Shown here: positions 1-12,469 of the stretch, piece after piece
How positions within the stretch are numbered: the stretch's first letter is position 1
Layout: each line of letters opens with the position of its first letter
Source of the DNA: Paroedura picta
Taxonomy: Eukaryota > Chordata > Lepidosauria > Squamata > Gekkonidae
Direction of reading: 5' to 3'
Assembly (NCBI RefSeq): GCF_049243985.1
Contig: NC_135372.1
Coordinates: 72,999,818 to 73,063,817, forward strand
Length of the DNA stretch: 64,000 bases
Position numbers and translations under genes: made by a program
The notes under the pieces: generated by a model
Seen by the model: only the letters and a program-made list of their open reading frames with translations
The model's database searches: none
What the model was told of the DNA's origin: nothing

Positions 1-2690
1 AGGTAAGGTTGTAATTGTTCATGGAAGAGAAAAGGATTTATTTTGTGGATAAATTAAACTGGCTTTGTTTTATATCTGTTTATATTAACATTTCACTATT
101 AGGGAAAACAGACATCAAATTGTATCTCCCAGTCTTCATCCTTTTCAACTTGAAACTGTCAATCCACTGGTGAATTTTCATTGTTGGTTCTGGCTAGATG
201 TGGAAACTTCTGAGTTAGATCTGGCTGAAAACGAAGGTTTGTTTTTTAAATAATCAAAACTGGCTCTTCTCTGCTCTTGACCAGACAAATTAGCTGTGTT
301 TGTTTCTTCCTCCTAGATTCCAAAAGGCATCATAGGCTCTCTGCTGTTTTCCTACTTGTCAGCTTTCCTTCACTGTTGCCTCTCTGTCTGGTTCTTCTTG
401 CCTGGCCTGTTCAGTTTGGGCCTTCAGCCAAATAGTTATATCTGTCACTAATTGGCTTTAGTCATTTTCTAACTCTAAAGGACATAGTCATAAATGTGTT
501 GGTAGGGAATCTTGATGTCTTTCTGCAAGGAACTATAAAGAAATCACACTGAAATACAACTTTCCCTCTCTGTTATTTTTGGGATAGTGATTATGTTAAA
601 GGAAATTATACAAATAACATGGAGCAGGACATGCAACATTACTGTCCTGAACAACGTTCTGCTCCCTCCAATGCAGTCCCAAATGTTCCTCCCCCATGCT
701 AGCCCTGGAGTTAGGGGCTTCAGGAACAGAATGATGGTAGAGTAGGAGATCTGCTGCAGGAGAGGCGAATTAATCATCTCCTTCTTGTGTTTAGGGAAAT
801 AATCAGTGGGATTCAACCCAGTATTTTTGTGCTATTATACTATTTAATTACAAAATCAAGACACTAATTTCTGCTACTTTACTGTCAATTTTCTAGTCAT
901 CATCACTGGTCTCACTGAACAGATTAGATTTTTAACATTTTTAATTAAAATAACTTTGTTTAGTTCTTATCCCATCCTTAAACAGTCAAAACCAAATTAA
1001 TGCCAATCTTTTAAAATATGGTAAATGTTTCCTAAATTAATGAGATGCCAACAAGAGGGAATGATAAAAGCTTGTATATCTCCCCCTTTTAGCTGCAATG
1101 GATTGATGCTACGCATTTGTAGGAAACATAATTTATATAGTTTTATCTCAAGCAAAAAATTGTTGGCTGAATCAGAAACAGACCACCAGACAAAAACTGC
1201 TATCCCAAAGAGTCATCCATAGCATTAGTCTAAATCAAATACAAAGCTGAGGCAAGTCCTTTCAGGTGAAAATTTTATAGTATGGCAGTGTCTCCTTAAA
1301 TGTTTTTTGGGTTCCCCACAAATATGACAGAATGAAAAATGGCTTAAACGTCAATATGAACAGCAACTAAAACATCAGCAGTCTTTATGCTATTACATGT
1401 GATTGTAGGGCAGATTACCAACTCCTTTACTCTTATATACAGAAATATCTCTAAATTATCAGAATGTGTCCCCTGGCAGAACTCAACACATTGTTACATT
1501 AAATAGGGTTCTGTAAAATATAATAATTTTAGTACAGACTGGAGAAGGGAAAGATTTGATCCGCCCACAGACCAATGATCCACTTTGAAAAGTCACTTGT
1601 CCCTCTGTTATTAGCAAACCAGGGCAAATTGAATAGTACTGGAAAAATTCTGCAGTGGCTGAAATGAAGCTTTATCAAAGACCCTTAGGATGTATTTATT
1701 AGTTTATTTACAGCCCCTCCCACAGCAATTTCTATATTGAAAATGGCTTCTGTCTTGCATACCAAGATCACAAGGTCCTTGTGGCTGCATACTCTTAACA
1801 CTTATTTCCCTAAGAAGCTCCATGACCTCTAGAAAGCTGGTGCTCATGGAAAAGAATCCCATGCAGTACCCAGGTTGCAGTAAAGAGAAATTACCATTTC
1901 TTTCATGTATGAAGAGCTTACTTTGCCATGCTTCCTACACCAGTGAAAGGGAGGCTGAGGCCAATTTTGGCTACTTCTTTCTCTTAACTGCAGCCCCCTG
2001 TATAACATGACCATTATTTGTTGACACTGTCCCCCCACCCCCCAGCTACAGTCTCCCACTACTTGGAGGCAGGGCACAGCCACATCCGTGAGCACCATTG
2101 TACTTCCTTGAAATGCAAGTTACTGCCTTGTCCAAAAAATTAACTAGCACCTCAAAAACAAGCATGAAGACCTGCATGAACTACTTCTGGTGAAGAAAAT
2201 TGTGCTAAATTATTCCACCACTACATTTTTTGTGTATGATCGGATGAGTATCATGTATCAGTGCCCTGATAAAAGCTGTTTCAAAATGATTAGACTAATG
2301 CTCCGAAGAACAACTTTCCAAAAAGAGATGGTGCCATCTACTGACTAAATGTAATTATTTTAGTATGCATAATCTAGGCATTATGTACATTCTCTTAACT
2401 GTAGAATTATGTGCATTCACTTAACTGTAGTAGGCAAAATATGTCAAAGAGCATTAACAGCCTTCAGTATCTGTAATTAAATGCTTTTTCCAAAACATTA
2501 AACTATGTTCAATCCTCTTTGTCCTGACAGATCTCTTTATATGCCTTCTTGAGTTATAAGTATGATCATTTAGAAGTGCAAACTGTCTCTGTGGATGTGT
2601 GCAAATGGAAATAAAACAGCATAATTTGAAGAATCTTTTCATTACCATGTTCTTTTGATGATTTCCCTTCATGTTTGGTCTTGCATTTAT
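1..2690. other. Region upstream of GNG12, no gene seen
   Basis: AT-rich single-copy-looking DNA. I see no exon with splice sites and family similarity on either strand; the reading frames are short and look random. It should be distal flanking sequence 5' of GNG12. Confidence 0.5.
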
Positions 2691-2703
2691 AAAAATAAGA
2701 GTA

Positions 2704-2990
2704 AAAAGGTAAAGGTATCCCCTGTGCAAGCACTGGGTCATGTCTGACCGTTGGGGTGATGCCCTCTAGTGTTTTCATGGCAAACTCAATATGCGGTGGT
2801 TTGCCAGTGCCTTCCCCAGTCATTACCGTTTACCCCCCAGCAAGCTGGGTACTCATTTTACCGACCTCGGAAGGATGGAAGGCTGAGTCATCCTTGAGCC
2901 AGCTGCTGGGATCGAACTCCCAGCCTCATGGGCAGAGCTTTCAGACTGCATGTCTGCTGCCTTACCACTCTGCGCCACAAGAGGCTCTTA
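2704..2990 (-). mobile_element. tRNA-derived SINE (Sauria SINE type), full length
   Basis: Read on the minus strand, the element starts with a tRNA-like head containing an A-box-like TGGCGCAGAGTGGTAAGG and a B-box-like GAGTTCGATCC, and ends in the AAAGGTAAAGG complement of the (ACCTTT) tail that Sauria SINEs share with reptile Bov-B LINEs. It is flanked by a perfect 13-bp target duplication, AAAAATAAGAGTA, at 2691-2703 and 2991-3003. That shows LINE-mediated insertion and fixes both ends. A sister copy lies at 21468-21760 on the plus strand. Confidence 0.9.
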
Positions 2991-3003
2991 AAAAATAAGA
3001 GTA

Positions 3004-3780
3004 CAAATCTCATAATGTATGACTTAGTTGTATATGAGAACTAAAATGATTCTTAAATATTACTCTACTATCACCATATCTGGAGCAGGAAATGAAAAGA
3101 TGGTTATCTGCTTAATAAGCAGATGCATCATTTTCACATTCAGGAATACAATATAACCACCAACTACAAATTATACTTCAGATTTAAGTCCTTAAAATAC
3201 ATAATTAAGACTTAAACTTGTTTCAAGAGGAGCTTATTTTATTTTTCAATTTAAATACAGCCGCTCTCCCAATCAGTCCATGGCGGTTTACAACAACAAA
3301 ACATTAAAATACAGTAAAACCCCATAAATTCCTCCCTTACGATAAAATAGGCAGCAGGAGATCACAAATAACCTAATTGCTCCCATCCCCTTTCCTCCTC
3401 GTTTAGCCAGAGGCCAAGTCTTCTTCCATTGGAAGCTTACTTTCAGGACTGCAACAATTTTGAAAATGGCTTTACAGCAGTCATTCTGCTTTGCCTGCTC
3501 AGGATTACTCCATAAAAACAAAAACAAAAACGTTGTTTTCCTCACAAATGTGTATACTGGTATGGAGCGGAAGTTAACAAGAATGGACTCAATGGTTCTG
3601 TAATAATGGACTCAAGCTGTGGTGTACCTATAGCCTTAATAGATGCAAGTCTATTAAACAAACGGGATTGTTTCCATAATAAAATTACATAAAGCCCTCT
3701 GCCTACCTTTTCTTATCAGCTTATGCATATTGAAAGCAGCCCTCTGTAAGTAAGTGACGCTGAAATCAGTGGGAATGCAC
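3004..3780. other. Proximal upstream region with a LINE-tail-like stretch
   Basis: Mostly AT-rich. Around 3233-3310 the sequence resembles the antisense 3' tail of squamate L2-type LINEs (a T-rich start, then a CTCTCCCAATC...GGCGGTTTACAAC motif). No gene is seen before the CpG island starts. Confidence 0.4.
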
Positions 3781-4620
3781 TACAACCTACGTCCAGCCGC
3801 ACTCGGCTGTGTAGGCCACGGGCGGAGATGTGCTCCCGGGGCAGGACCACATGAGCTGCTCTTCCTCATGGCCCCCGAGTGTGGCGCAAGTTCAGCCCGC
3901 CCCTCCCTTGACGATGGCTCCGCGTTGCATCCAGCGGGGGAAGAGGGCGAGACGCCGTTCACCCCGCGCAGTCGGCCTGTGATTCAGGCGCAAAACCCGC
4001 CCTCCCAGGTCCTGGCGAGGCGAGGCGAGGCCTGCGCGGGGGAGGGAAGACCGCGCTCCGGATCGGCTTCAGAGGCACTGAGGCGCTGGGCGGGCGAAGC
4101 GAGCTCGGTCCTGGCCCAGGAAGCGGCGTCGCCCTCCCCGCCCGGGGCCAGGCGGAGCCAACAGCGGCAGCAGCAGGAGGAGGAGGAGGAGGGTGAGAGG
4201 TCGGCCCGCTCCGGTCGCCCTTAGAGACGGAGGAGTCCCGAGTTGAGAGGGCGGCGGCGGCCGAAGCGGGGACGACGGAAGCCCACGAAGGAGTTCTCGG
4301 CGCCCGCCTGGCCCGGACGGTGAGTGGGACGGCCCAGCGCCGAAGCAGCGCCCTAGGCCCGCGGGCGGGTCTCCGGGAGAGGAAGGAACGGCTCTTCCTC
4401 CTCCTCCTCGCCCCAGCGCTGGCCCGCCCCCGCCGCTGCGATGGCGCCCGCGGAACGGCCATCGCCCCTCAGGAGCTGCCCCCCCCCCCGAGAGGAGTGA
4501 GGCGTGGCTGCCCCGGCGGGCACCTCTGGGGCCAGGCCCGTGTGAGCTTGGAAGGGGAAGGGGGCTCTCTTAGGAAACGGGTCTAGCCGAGCCCAGCAGT
4601 GGTGTTCGTGCCTGAGTGTC
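3780..4620 (+). promoter_or_regulatory. GNG12: CpG-island promoter of GNG12
   Basis: The sequence changes abruptly from AT-rich to very GC- and CpG-rich DNA, with several GGGCGG/CCGCCC (Sp1-type) boxes and no obvious TATA box. This is what a broadly expressed vertebrate gene promoter looks like. It lies 37 kb before the first GNG12 coding exon on the same strand and contains a strong splice donor at 4320. Reading frames here run on both strands, as expected of GC-rich DNA, and are not taken as genes. The other GC-rich islands in this window (23.4 and 29.2 kb) belong to a repeated element and should not be confused with it. Confidence 0.8.
4130..4319 (+). other. GNG12: Probable GNG12 exon 1 (non-coding, 5' UTR)
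   Basis: Within the CpG island, the sequence CCGGACG followed by GTGAGTGGGA is a textbook splice donor, cutting after 4319. GNG12 in other vertebrates has its start codon in a downstream exon and at least one non-coding leader exon, so this is the best candidate for it. The transcription start cannot be read from the sequence, and the left coordinate is only a guess inside the island. Another small non-coding exon could exist between here and 41889. Confidence 0.6.
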
Positions 4621-4984
4621 AGCAGGGAGAATGCCAGGCTGGGTTAGGGGGCAGCGAGTTAAGGGCGCGGTGTGAGGTTGCCGCCAGACGTCCCTACTTG
4701 CCTGGAAGAATCGGCTCCTTTGCAGCACGAGGTCTGGCGCAATGATGTGCCCACATTCATCAAACCAGAGGACCGAAAACTAGTGCAGCCTTGTGGGAAT
4801 TGAAGAAAAAGCACCAAGTTAAAGGCCTCGCATATTCCAGTGCAGGGTAGTTTGTTGACAGCGTCTTTAAAATCTGGATGTGTTATCTCATGCAGTAGGG
4901 TAGGGTACTGCAGGGTGTTCTCCCGTGTCCAAGAGGTAAATGCTAAAGAAGGGCTTTTGCTTGTGATGAGAGGAATGGCAGGAA

Positions 4985-5130
4985 CAGCTCCCAGGGAGGT
5001 GATGAGTGCCCCCCCCCCATTGGCAGTCTTCAAGCAGTGGCTGCACAAACCCTTGTCAGGGATGCTTTAGGCTGATTTTGCATTGAGCAGGGGGTTGGAC
5101 CAGATGCCCCTTCCAACTCTCTGTTGCTGT
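4985..5130 (+). mobile_element. CR1 LINE 3'-end fragment
   Basis: The stretch encodes the usual end of CR1 ORF2 (LAVFKQWLHKPLSGML then stop), followed by the 3' UTR motif GATTTTGCATTGAGCAGGGG and GGTTGGACCAGATG. It is heavily 5' truncated and lacks the terminal octamer repeat. Confidence 0.8.
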
Positions 5131-8100
5131 CCCATATGGCATGCCAAGCATGTAGTAAATGGAAGCCACCTACCTCAGATGATACTAGTAGTAACTGCTT
5201 TTATGCCATAATATATGGTGATGCTGATTATTCCCTCAACATCAATTGTATGGCTTAAGTGTTTATTTTCTTTGGTGCCTGGTGGATGATCTATAGTGCT
5301 GGCTTGGGACATCCTCTCCCCATGAACTTACTATTGCTGGTGATTGTGACTGGAAGTGAGTAAATGCCCTGCATTCTATGTACTGTAGAGCAGTGATCGT
5401 GGATGAAGAGCCACTAAAGATTTCTGGTCAGTACAATGGTGTGGGATGCTTAAGTCTTCTATTGTAAGAATACCAGAATTTGTTAGTGACAGCAAGGACC
5501 TGTTACAGATATATTGGAAGAGAACAATCCTAAACACAGAGGATGCAGTGAGGTTTTTTTAACTTTTGGTTTCTTCTGCAACAATTTGTGTTTAACTTTT
5601 TCCAGATTCTTGTCTGAAAGAGAACCCGATAAAACTTATCTTGATGCTATTACAAGTTCTTTCTTCTTTTGTGAAGGAAGTAATTGTTCTACTTAAAGGT
5701 AATATGACCATAGGCTGTGAACTACAGAACAATGCTAAGCTTTCAAGAGCTGATGATTGCATTTTTGACCAAAAAGAGCAGAATGTCTGAACAGACTGCA
5801 AGTTTTGACATAGTTCACTAGATAGCCATATTTTACTGTTGCCACTAATGCCACTTCCCCTTTCCTGAGTCTGCTAACAAATTCAGATGGAGAAAGAGAA
5901 GGATGTCTCTTGCAGTGCGGTGAGTTCTGAAGCAGGCAGAATCATCTCACACAACTTCTTCCTTATCTGAAGCTCAGTCCCATAAGAGATATTCCCCCTT
6001 TCCTTTCTTGACATTGGAATGGGAAGGAGAGATAGATGATATTGTATTTCTTTTTTCATGTTCAGTGCAATATGCGGGTCTTCTCCCTTCTCCAGAGTGT
6101 AAGAGAAGAGAGTGATTTCTCACATTGCACTGAGCCTTCACTGCTGGCAAGTGGCTTTATGGAAGCTTGATGATGGGTGAGCCAGTCACAAGAAAAATGA
6201 CAGGAGAATGCAAGAAGTAAGTTGTTGAACATGTTCTGTCATGCTTAATGTTAGGCTGGTTTGCTATGGTAATAAAACACCAGAGTAAAATCTTGCAGAG
6301 TTGGATTAAACTTTCTAATCTCTCTTGTTTTGCTCTGCATATTAGCCATTTCAGACCAACATTTTCTTGTTACTCTTAAGCCCAAAATATTTTGATTCAT
6401 TCACCTTTGCTTTGTAAAGCTATAATTGTAAGGTCTTCTTGATTTTTACAGGTCTTTCAGCTGGCATGTAAATGTCTTCTTTCTAGAATTTGTAGGGTTT
6501 GTAGGGTTTTTTCAAGTTCATCTGAAACAAAAGTATTCATGAAATAAAGATGAGTGAGTTAAAGGTGTAATTGTTTTTCTTTACCAAATATTGTGTTGGT
6601 TTTTTTGCAAAACTCTTCTAGTAACATAATTTTGCCAAAAACGTTTTAGTTTTGAACTAATGCTAGAATAAGGTCTTTGTCCTAATAACATATTTATTTA
6701 TTTAAACAACATTTCCATGTTATTTTTAAAGTCTTGCATGACTAGAAATGTTTTGATAATGTTCAGTGCACTTATTTTTCTATAATGAAAAAATGTTTTA
6801 TTTTTGTTTGATTTCCATGTGATGCATCTATATGAGTGACATTTTGGATACCATAAGTTTAGTACTAGTGCCATCACTGGGGTGACAAAAATCAGTTGGA
6901 GGTGGTGTTATTTGAGCAAGTCCTTGTCCAGAAGTTTAACCCTATTGTATAATTTGAGAGGAAATTAGCCTTATATGGATAAGACTGATGCCACATCAGG
7001 ATTTGAAAAATCCATATACAGATGTGTATTATGGAGGTAAAAACCTTTTGGGCTTTCTCCACATTTCCCCCCAAAAAATGGGACTTAACATTTTTGTTTC
7101 ATTTTGAATTATTTGGAGCTAGGAGGCTTCCCTGTTGTACACCTTTAGCGCAGAGTATTCATATGACTTTTTTGGGGGTGGGGGTTGTAAAGCAGATTAG
7201 GGGCATGAAACACCTTGAAAAAAGCATTAATTAATTTCAAGACACTCAAGTTTTAGTCTTAGATTTCCAATTGTCCTAATCCAGTATTAGCAGCATATTT
7301 TATTTTTATTGCTGGGGCAGAAATCTTGATGTTTTTCAAAAATAAATTAGGAATAGTCAGGCATAGAAGCTTTGCTTGTATTTACTATTTTTATGAGTTG
7401 CACAAATGCTTTCACACTTAAATACTTTAATTAAAAGTGCACGACCCCCTCAACAATTAGATCAGTGTAACAAACAACAGAATATGTTCCTGGTATGTTT
7501 TAACATTCTTGCTGCCTTATTTTACATAGCACAAAGGGTTTATAAAATCTTTATTTATTCAGTAATTGCCTAGTATATTCATATATCTTTTCATTTGTCA
7601 GTATTAGAAAATGCAATTCCCCACCCTTCTTAATAGGTCTAATGAAATAATTAGTTAATTAGTACTCTGTTGACTTCTGCGTTTTTAAAAACTGTCTGGA
7701 AAGACTAGCTATCATAACTGATACCCTATTTGGGGTGGAAGGAATCTAACTGTTTTTCAGTAGTTTAGTGGAGCACTTGAATTTTAGGAAAATCCAATAT
7801 TCCCATGATAGAAACTTTAGATTGAGGAAATATTTCTGGATGTCTCACAACTGAATAGCAACAGTACAGTTATTGTGCAAGGAACGTAATCCGGAAATGC
7901 CTAACGTTAGTGTTGGCATTTTGATTGAAATCAAAGCTTTAGAAGTTCAGGGTGTCCTGAGAATAAAACCAAATTCAAAGTAATACCTAGATAAGTGTTT
8001 CTATATTACCATACATACACTAGGTCTCATTCCCCAACCTAAGTGTGTTTGCCAAGATAGTTCAGATGATTATTCACAAATTGGAGCACCATTAAAGATG

Positions 8101-8315
8101 CCTGATCTTACAGTGAATAGGCTACCCGTTACAAGTAACTTGATGGTATATAATGCCATGATGAAATACGAAGTTTAACAGGTAGTGTTTAATGTTTGTT
8201 ACTTTAAAGTTTTTGCAGATTAATTCTGTATTGGCATAGCAAGAAGTCTTGCCATTGGTCCATCTTTTGTCTCTTCTATTGGCTGTGGCCTTACAAGATA
8301 TCAGGAAGATAAAGG
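5131..8315. other. GNG12 intron 1, no gene seen
   Basis: AT-rich intronic sequence. I find no exon and no repeat I can name with confidence on either strand. Confidence 0.5.
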
Positions 8316-8387
8316 AGAATTGAATAATTACTGTCCTGTCTCAAATAAGATGTTCTTGAGCAAAGTGATTGAGTGGTCACTGGCCAA

Positions 8388-8548
8388 TAGGGTTGTGCGC
8401 TTCGGCTGCCGAAGCCACCCACTAGGTAGCGGTGCGCAACCCAGTGAACGCATGCAGGGACAGAGCTCTGTGCTGACTAGTGCACTGGCGCCCCTCCCCC
8501 CTGCGTCATGATGAATGGCTGCTTCGACGGCCAAAGCGCATAACCCTA
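8388..8548. mobile_element. hAT-type MITE, 161 bp, inside L2
   Basis: The ends are inverted repeats: TAGGGTTGTGCGCTTCGGC at the left, and TAGGGTTATGCGCTTTGGC read inward from the right. The flanks carry a perfect 8-bp target duplication, CTGGCCAA (8380-8387 and 8549-8556), the size made by hAT transposases. Removing one duplication restores the L2 sequence continuity. There is no coding capacity. It is the same kind of element as 19064-19263. Confidence 0.9.
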
Positions 8549-9431
8549 CTGGCCAACTTTAGAAATTCTTGAATGAATCAAGTTGTTTAGGTATATTCCA
8601 GTCTGGTTTCAGGCCTGGGTATGGGACTGAAACAGCTTTGGTTGCCTGGTGGGTGGCTTGCAATGGGAGATGGAATGGGGGAGTGTGACCCTGTTGATTC
8701 TATTGCACATCGTGTGGTTTTCAATACCATCAACTATGAAATCACCTTTTAAGACTGAGATTTAGGAGGAGCTGTTCTGAGGTCCTACCTTGAAGGGTAG
8801 GTTTCATAGTGTGGTGCTGGGGAAAGCTGCTCTGCAGTTTGGTCTGTGGGATTCCCCAAGATGCCATCTTGTCCCCCATATTTTTTAATGTATTTGCTAA
8901 ACCATTACATGAGGTCATCTGGTCTGAGTTGCTGCCAACATGTGGATGGCACTCAGCTCTTTCTTGCACTACCAGCAGACCCCAGGAAACTGATCAGGTT
9001 TCTGGAGGCAGTTTTGGAATTGATGAGGATTAATAAAATGCAACATAATTGTGAAAATGGAGGTGTTACTGGTGGGGGTAGGTTTGATCCAGAAAATCCG
9101 TTATCTTTTGTTCTGAATGTGGTTGTAATCAAGGAGTAGGTTTATAGCTTGGGAGTGCTCCTGGTCAAGGCCTCATGTTGGATAAACAAGTGGCAGCAGT
9201 GGCCACAGTCTCCTTTTAACAGTTTCCACCTGTGAACCAGTTGTAGTCCTTCCTGGGCAGAAAAGATCTTGTCACTATGGTGCATGCCCTGGTAACATCT
9301 AGATTAGATTACTATATGTGCTCTGCATGGGTTGCTCTGGAAAACTGTCCAATAGCTACAGTTGGTACAGAATACTGTAGCCAGAATGCTGACTGCAATG
9401 TGTCATAGGGATCATATTACTCCAGTCTTGT

Positions 9432-9696
9432 TGAAGAAGAAGAGTTGGTTCTTATATGCCACATTTATCTACCCGAAGGAGGCTCAAAGCGGCTTACAGT
9501 CACCTTCCCTTTCCTCCCCCTACCACAGACACCCTGTGAGGTGGGTGAGGCTGAGAGAGCCCTGATATCACTGCTCAGTCTTATCAGCGCCATAGCAAGC
9601 CCAAGGTCACCCAGCTGGCTGCATGTGGAGTACAGAATCGAACCCGGCATGCCAGATTAGAATTCCGCACTCCTAACCACTACACCAAACTGGCTT
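9432..9696 (-). mobile_element. tRNA-derived squamate SINE, full length, inside L2
   Basis: On the minus strand the head reads GCCAGTTTGGTGTAGTGGTT (A-box region), then a B box GGGTTCGATTC, then a long body ending in GAACCAACTCTTCTTCTTC. An imperfect target duplication of about 11 bp (TCCAGTCTTGTT against TCCAGTTTGTT) flanks it, at 9421-9432 and 9697-9707. It splits the L2 ORF2 near the HLQWLPI block, so it is younger than the L2 copy. 3' fragments of the same family lie at 28771-28885 and 18438-18695. Confidence 0.9.
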
Positions 9697-10339
9697 TCCA
9701 GTTTGTTCCATCTACAATGGCTTCCTATTTGTTTTTGGGCTCAAATCAGGGCACTGGTATTGACCTTTAAAGCCTTGTATGAACTGAAACCAGAATACCT
9801 TAATGACTACCTCTTCCACATGAACCTACCCATATACTCCAGTCATCTTCAGAGGCTCTGCTTCAATTACTGTCACTATCTGAAGTTAGATGGATGGCAG
9901 CCTGTGAAAGTTGTGGCACCTTCTCAGTTATGGCACCGAAATGATGGAATTCCCTCTCCAAGGAGAGTTGTTTCCTTCTCTTGGTGCAATGTGCGAGAAG
10001 GTGAAGGCTTTTTGATGTGGAAGCCTCTATAGCCAGAGCCTGGGGAGGGGGGGGACTGCAAAGGAAGTGTTCAGAGAAGTGGCATGGCATTCCTCACCTG
10101 CCGTGTTGGAGCAGCAGAGCAATGCCCACTCAGGAGGAGGAGAATTTCAGCCTTGATGGTTGACTCTGCCAAGCATGGCTGGAGCCTCCTTCGCTGTCCC
10201 ACCCCAGCTATGAGGCTGGAAGGCAGACCGACCTTGACCAGTGAGCCCCGCAAAGAGGATGAAAAGGACACTGTGACAGTACATAAAATAATTAAAATCA
10301 CTTTTTTTCTATTTTCATATTTTCCCCTTAATCCACAAA

Positions 10340-10830
10340 GCCATAAGCCATCATTTCATTTTTGTTTGCATCACATAAAAAGTCCATAAAAGGTTTCTAA
10401 TTAGCTAAAAACACTGCAGTTGGCTTTTCTTTATTTAAATCAGTAGGTTGGGCCATTTTAGCCAGTTATACCATCTTTTTCAACCATTCTTCAATCGCAG
10501 GTTATATGAAACTTTTCCACCTTTGAACATATAACAGTCATACTGCTGTAGTAAGATGGAGAACCAAAGTTCTTTTAAAAAAAAGAAAATTCCCATTAAT
10601 CCTAAAAGAAATTTCTTTAGTTTTATTTGTAGCTGTCTTTAATATATTCTGGATTAAGGTACATATTTGTATCCAAGATTTTTTGTCCTCTTACATGACC
10701 ACCAAAGATGAAAAAATGCCCCTTCCATTCACTTCATGTTGTTCACATTTCCAACAAGTCTTAGGCAGTGATGCCTGTTAGGCATTTTCCAGCATATGAA
10801 AGGCTTATAGGTTGGAAAAATATGGTTCCC
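10340..10830 (-). mobile_element. L1 LINE ORF2 3'-end fragment
   Basis: The minus strand encodes a decayed L1 ORF2 C-terminal region with the telltale FHLWWSCKR motif near 10690-10720 (vertebrate L1 has HLWW/HMWW-C-K at this place) and a cysteine-rich block just before it. 5' truncated, with several frame breaks. Confidence 0.75.
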
Positions 10831-12040
10831 AGTACTTAATATTTAGTTGGGCTACTGAACTACAGAAGGAAAACATGCACTCTTATATGTTTGTTGTATT
10901 TCTTTGCATTCACTTTCTAAGATTTGTAAAAATCTGCAGCATAAGCACATTTGACTTTCTCTGGTGTGTTTTATTTTCGCTTTTAGAATTAGAAGATTAT
11001 ACTTCCAGTTGCTGTTTTTTGTCTTTGTGTTGCCCTGAGCCTTTGGGGAGGGAGGCATATAAATGTGAAAAATAAATAAGTAATTGGCATTTTGAAGTTG
11101 TTTGCAACATGTAAAAAATAGTTTTTGCCTCCAGAGAACACAAATAAGGTGCTCATGTGAGTTGTTGCTGAAACACTATCTCTTGTGAGCAAAAAAGACA
11201 GGTATTGTCAGTTAGGTGCTTAACCACCCTTCCATTTCAGGATCTGCTCTTGCTAAACAAGGGTTGCAACATTTAACAGAAAGAGACTATGCAAGGACTT
11301 ACTTTCCTAATTGCTAGTCATTTTTACAACAAAGCTGGAAAATGCTGTGGATGTTAATTTATCTTCCTAAGATTTTCTCTTCCTAAGATTTTTCGCTTTC
11401 CTGATGGAATAGAGCAGAATGTGTTGAGATTCAAGGGTAAATATAAACTTGGGGGGAAATCCCAGTAGATTTGGCCAAATGCAAATAAGCAAATATGAAT
11501 TATTTTTTCTAATCACATGGGCAAGGACTAGTTTGCCTTGCTGTATACCACAAAATGTTGGGAATATTGATGAATAGCAAGGGAAAAACTTCCACAGTTG
11601 TCTTATTATAATTTGAGATCTATATTTGCTCTAGATTACATCCATAACTCATATTTACACTGAGATTTACAATAAGAGCATGTCCACTTTATACTTATTT
11701 ATATGTTAGGGCTGGCAATCCAGCCAGTGGCACAGCGCAGACAGGTAGAATTACCTACTGGTAATTTGGGGGAATTTTAACATCCTTGCCAAGACCATCT
11801 AGAAAAGCTCAGGAGTACATAAACTTTAGGAGAAACAGTAAATCCCAACGCACCCCCCAAAACCACCCCACTCACAGAAACCAAAAGAATAGTTTGGAAG
11901 AAGTGAAGGCAAAAGGAAAAAAAAATAAGAGTCCCTCACTCAAACCCTGGCTGTCCTACAAGCTGCCATAGCAAGCAAGCTTCAGCTTGGAGGGGGCTTG
12001 CAGAAGCAATGTAACGATTGGCTGGCTGGAGCAGGCTTTT
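10831..12040. other. GNG12 intron 1, no gene seen
   Basis: AT-rich intron. A short LINE-tail-like piece (GCCCTGAGCCTTTGGGGAGG then AATAAATAAGTAA) occurs near 11030-11090 on the plus strand. Nothing else is identifiable. Confidence 0.5.
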
Positions 12041-12050
12041 ATTTCAATTA

Positions 12051-12137
12051 CCGTATATACCCACGTATAAGCCGTGGAGCACTTTTTCAGTGTGAATACT
12101 GTGCTGAAAAACTCAGCTTATACACAAGTATATACAG
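12051..12137. mobile_element. Foldback Tc1/mariner-type MITE, 87 bp
   Basis: An almost complete palindrome. The ends are CCGTATATAC and CTGTATATAC (read inward from the right), followed by matching arms around GTATAAGC...GCTTATAC. It is flanked by TA on both sides (12049-12050 and 12138-12139), as expected for Tc1/mariner insertion into TA. Non-coding. Confidence 0.75.
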
Positions 12138-12469
12138 TAAGTGGTCCACTTTCTGAAAAGTGATAGATCTGAGTGGCTTCTTGAGAGCTCTGGAGTATTT
12201 CATGGCTGACTTTGCAGTTGCATCCCTGTTCACACTTTACAGCCTATTCTGTTGTAGTGATGGTAGCAAAGAAGGCTTACACTATTCCATCAACACACTG
12301 CCATGTAGTTTTAGCCACAGTGGTTCATAGTTCCTGTAGTAGTGCAGTCAAAGCTCTTCTGGGATGGAGATGACCCCTATAAAAGTTGCCTCATTCATTA
12401 TACTGCAGCTTCCTGCTTTTCTAGGCATGATGAATCAATGGGGACAGAGCAGTATTGAAGGAACACTCC

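Larger units (their letters stand above)
8316..10035 (+). mobile_element. Old L2 LINE copy (ORF2 RT and C-terminal part)
   Basis: Plus-strand fragments read as decayed L2 ORF2. It starts with an NNYCPVSNKMFLSKVIEW block matching NYRPVS...LGKV of the younger copy at 30.6 kb. An RT block follows with GIPQDAILSPIFFNVF near 8850-8900, then the C-terminal LQWLPI...ALVLTFKALYELKPEYL near 9700-9790. Frames change several times and stops occur, so it is long dead. Two younger elements interrupt it: a hAT-type MITE at 8388-8548 and a SINE at 9432-9696. Confidence 0.85.

Noticed and set aside
1-3700. Search for exons of upstream neighbours (DIRAS3 or WLS, as in human)
   Set aside because: No frame with similarity to either gene and splice sites was found.
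3754-4586. Long frames in the CpG island (156 codons plus, 167 codons minus)
   Set aside because: Low-complexity Ala/Arg/Pro translations of GC-rich promoter DNA on both strands; the splice donor at 4320 and known gene structure explain the region better.
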